Below, piece by piece: positions 60,540-64,000 of a stretch of 64,000 nt of DNA (position 1 is the first letter of the stretch; each line of letters opens with the position of its first letter). Source of the DNA: Gordionus sp. m RMFG-2023 (lineage: Eukaryota > Nematomorpha > Gordioida > Chordodea > Parachordodidae); contig NC_088779.1 in the NCBI RefSeq assembly GCF_954871325.1, positions 29,248,623 to 29,312,622 of the forward strand, read 5' to 3'. The notes beneath the pieces were generated by a model. That model did not search any database. It was not told the origin of the DNA and saw nothing but the letters and a program-made list of their open reading frames with translations. A program made the translations under genes and the position numbers.

Positions 60540-63500
60540 TTGTTTTTTTATTATTCAAATTCATATCAAAATATAATGAGAAAATAAACATTTACAAAAA
60601 TAACAATTCAATACTCATTTATCACTAATCTATTTGGTTTCGTTTGTATTCTTTTCGCATATCGATCTTGACTTGTATCTTCATACTCTCCTTTAGGTTT
60701 TCATCGTTATTGTTTATTACGTCCTCTTTGTTTACTATCTCTTTAGTTCTCTCTTCTAATTTGTATTCGTCAGTTAATAAATTTATGGTTCTTTTCTTTA
60801 CTTCACAATAAGACGTATAATCGTTTTACCCTCTATACTTACTTCATATCGTAGTGAACCGAGTATGCTTTAAATAATGGCTTTTCCCATTTTTTTTCTT
60901 TATTATTGTAAATACGCAAGCTTACTTTTTCATTCTCGATTTTTTGAGTGTAGTATTATAACTTCTCCTTCTTGTTTCCGTGTTCAAAATTTGGTCTAAC
61001 AATCTTCTAGGTTTAATTTTTGGTAGTATTTCGGCAGGACTTTGTTCAGAGGGTATTTCAGTAATTGTAGAGAAATATATCTAGACTTTCTAAATCACAA
61101 TAGTTTTTTTTTATTCATGCTCTATTTAAAGGTTCGAAATTCGGCCATGCCGTTAGTGTGAGAATTGTATGGACTTCTGTGCATTAATTGTATTCCGTTT
61201 TTTTCGCAAAAATCATCGCATTCTTTGCTGCTGAATTATAGACCGTTATCAGAAACAATTATCTTAGGAAATCCGAATTTGGCAAAAAAGTTTCTTAATA
61301 TTTTTATTCTGCTTTGGGTTGTAGTAGTAGTCACGGGAACTATTTCTGGCCAGCGACTGTACGCATCTATCATTAAAACTAATAACAATTTTTAAATGGT
61401 CTGACATAAATAATATGTATTCGGTGCCATGCTTTTGGTGGTTTTGGTCAATTTTGAATTGATGTCTTTTGATACATATCGTGTTGTTCATGGCATTCTC
61501 TACATTTTTCAACCAATGTTTCTACATCTTGGTTTATATTAGGCTACCATGCTTATGTCACTCTCTTATCTTCATTTTTACCATTCCAATATGTCCTTGA
61601 TGTATCATGTCCATCACGTTGTTTCGGTATTGTTAGTATTATAATTTTAGTTATCTACTGTAAACAACCTCTCTCTGTTTTAATTACTCACACCAATGGC
61701 TATACTCCTTTAAACATGTATCATTGACCATCTGTCTATTGTATACCTGTATACTTTAGAGAGTACATCATCTTGCATTGTTTTTTTCCATCTCACTTGC
61801 ATTTAAAGGTGTTTGTTATCCCACCTGTATTTGATTTAATGTTTCTTCTTTTGATACTGTGGTTTCTTGTATAGGTAATCCAGATAGTATATCAGCATTG
61901 GCTAGTTTTTGACTACTTTTGAATTCTAGTTCTATTGTTTATCAATAATAAAGCCTATCTTGTATTCTGGCAGTAGATATTGTTGGTATATCTTTTCTTG
62001 GATAAAATAAACTCATTAATTGTAATGTGAACTTTTTTCCATATATAAATTCTTTGAATTTTGTAACCCCAAATATGATGGCTGGCTATAATTTTTCTCG
62101 GCTGCATTTAGAGTTCTTTAGACGAATGTAATTGGTCTCTCCTTATCCCCTTCTATATGTTATATTACTGCGCAAATTCCTATGGCTGACGCATCTGTTG
62201 CTAATATAATGGATTATTTTTATAATGTTGTAATATTGGAGTACTATTTACCTATTGCTTATTTTTTTTACGCGTCATCTCCAAATAACTTCATTTTCTA
62301 ATAATTTGTTAAACGGTTTTGCTTTAAAATTTGAAATAAATTTGGAATAGTATGATGCTAACCCTAGAAATGATTGTAATATTTCAAGTTTTTCTAGTTC
62401 CTTTTTTTACTTCGGTAGTTGTAATCCCGTTTTTTGAAATATTGTATACTAAGTATTCGATATTTTGTTTGAAAAATATACATTATTCCATTTTCTGCTA
62501 AACATTTTAGTAACTTTTTAAATTTGTTTCGTGCTTCTCTGTATTTAATTATATTATCAAAATAACAAGCTACTCCGTAAAAATCTTTTAATAAATTCTT
62601 GATCGCTCATTGAAATATTGCTGGAGAAGACGATATACCAAAAGGCAGTCTTATATATTTAAATAATCCTCTATGCGAATAGATTACAAGATTTTGATAT
62701 TTTTGAGACTCTACTTTAATTTGAAAATAGGCATCCGAGAGATCCAATATTGAAAATTCCTCTCCTTTTCATAAACTGTAATAAATAGGATTCTTAGTAT
62801 TGGATATGAATCAATATTAATATTTTGATTTTTAGTTCTTTTAAAATCCCCGCAAATTCTTATGTTTTATCTTTCTTTTGAACAATTACTATGGGTGATG
62901 CATAAAGTGATTGATTAATTTTATCTATTACTTCTATTATTAGCAATCTGTCTAGATCTTCTTCAACTTTATCTTTTAAGGCGTATGGCAGGGTCGTGCT
63001 TTAGAGAAAATTGGTTTCTTGCTTTTTATATATATTTGTGCCTTAAAATCTTTCAAGCACTCTGATTCTTTGGTAAATAATTGATCAAATTCATTTTTCT
63101 GTAAGGTCCTTTTCAGGTATTTCAGTCATTTTGGGAAATTTAGTTATCCAGTTTCTTCCAATTAGATTTGTTGCCTATCCATTTGAAATTTTGAGTAGTT
63201 CTAATGTTCGATGTCTAACCTACTAGTGTTATATTGGTTCCCCGCATAGTTTCAAGTTTTAGCATGTAATTTGTTATCCAGGATTAATAATTCTTTCAAT
63301 CTATTTTGTTAATTATGCTTACCCCTCCAGCATCTAATTCCATTCTGATATCACTGTTGTTTATTTTGATATTCACCCAAAATTCTTGATTATATTTGTT
63401 TGTTGTATTATTAATAAAATTTACTATTTCTTTTCTACAGACTAGAGCAATGTGCCCAATTTTGTTGCATTTTTAACAAGTGGCATTCTTGAAAAACAAT

Positions 63501-64000
63501 TTTCATTTGATTTTTTGTAACTCGTATTATATTTATTATAAGATTTTGATTATTTATCTTCATCAACTTATATAATTTTATTTATATTATTATTATGTTC
63601 CTAACTGATCGATTTTAGTATCATCATTTTGTATTTTTAATAGCTGTTTCTACTGCAGATATTTATTTCTATATCATCTTCGGATAATAAACTTTGTAAA
63701 ATTTATGATATTTTATTCCCAATATAAATTTAGCTCATTGCAATATTTAAATATTCGCCAAATTCACAAGTCGTTGCTAATTTTCGAAGATTTTGTATAT
63801 AGTCTTTCAATTTTTTTTTCATTTTGTTTATTATATTGATAAAAATTATATTTCTCTACAATTTTAAAAAATTTGATTAAAATATTAAGTATTTCTAATA
63901 CCTCTTTGTTTACATGACTATCAGGTGCACATAAATTTATCAGTATTTTGTGAGTACCACAATCTATTGTTGTTAGTAATAGGAATTTTTTATTATGATG
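60540..64000 (-). mobile_element. Decayed Ty3/gypsy LTR retroelement, cut by the window end
   Basis: Read on the minus strand from the window edge, recognisable parts come in the Ty3/gypsy order. A gag zinc-knuckle-like segment lies near 63.45 kb and a protease-like segment near 63.3 kb. Reverse transcriptase is at about 62.4-63.0 kb and an RNase H-like part at about 61.9-62.3 kb. The integrase core is at about 61.1-61.5 kb, followed by an integrase tail down to about 60.6 kb. The integrase core is the clearest part. The element is broken many times over with no long open frame, so it looks old. The 5' end lies outside the window. A GC-richer patch at 60.29-60.35 kb could mark the 3' LTR, but no partner LTR is visible to confirm it. 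Confidence 0.75.

Overview
The window is very AT-rich eukaryotic DNA (clearly above 70% A+T) from an animal. The animal assignment rests on a gene at 58.08-59.26 kb that encodes a seven-cysteine TGF-beta-superfamily ligand, a family known only from Metazoa. Short exons, short introns with T-rich acceptors, RTE-like LINEs, hAT-type elements and a Ty3/gypsy relic fit this. The species cannot be named. Repeated very small exons recall flatworm micro-exon genes, but that is weak evidence.

Layout. Positions 1-25.3 kb and 27.88-42.1 kb are two diverged copies of one block in the same orientation. Matching pairs are 1-2.05/27.88-30.35, 7.86-9.55/31.86-32.6, 9.56-14.46/32.6-38.06, 14.5-15.5/38.1-39.6 and 23.4-24.9/40.06-41.85 kb. 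An RTE-like LINE (25.6-27.65 kb, next to a 10-N gap) lies between them. The first block has grown through an inverted LINE pair (3.83-7.85 kb), an 857-bp tandem duplication (7.86-9.55 kb), a threefold repetition of a ~2.8-kb unit (14.5, 17.4 and 20.1 kb), a SINE, a MITE and a hAT transposase fossil. Both blocks contain short exon-like islands with good splice signals: signal-peptide starts, 72-, 65-, 135- and 57-nt pieces, 9-nt micro-exon candidates and a short terminal exon. I read these as parts of a duplicated, partly decayed family of small, probably secreted proteins with many tiny exons. The family is not recognised.

From 42.1 to 57 kb there is almost no gene content. Present are two mirror-image arrays of a 119-bp repeat (43.19-45.75 kb), a nest of MITE-like elements and a LINE scrap (46.2-48.14 kb), a 1.35-kb direct repeat with a TATA box and signal-peptide-like start (49.7-51.06 and 52.56-53.89 kb), and a TA-flanked DNA transposon (54.65-56.38 kb) whose middle holds GC-richer, coding-like sequence. 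A second, shorter copy of that transposon sits at 28.29-29.15 kb.

The right end carries the TGF-beta-like gene (four exons, all introns in phase 1) and, from about 60.5 kb to the window edge, a decayed Ty3/gypsy element on the minus strand. Apart from the TGF-beta gene, no gene could be assigned to a known pathway.
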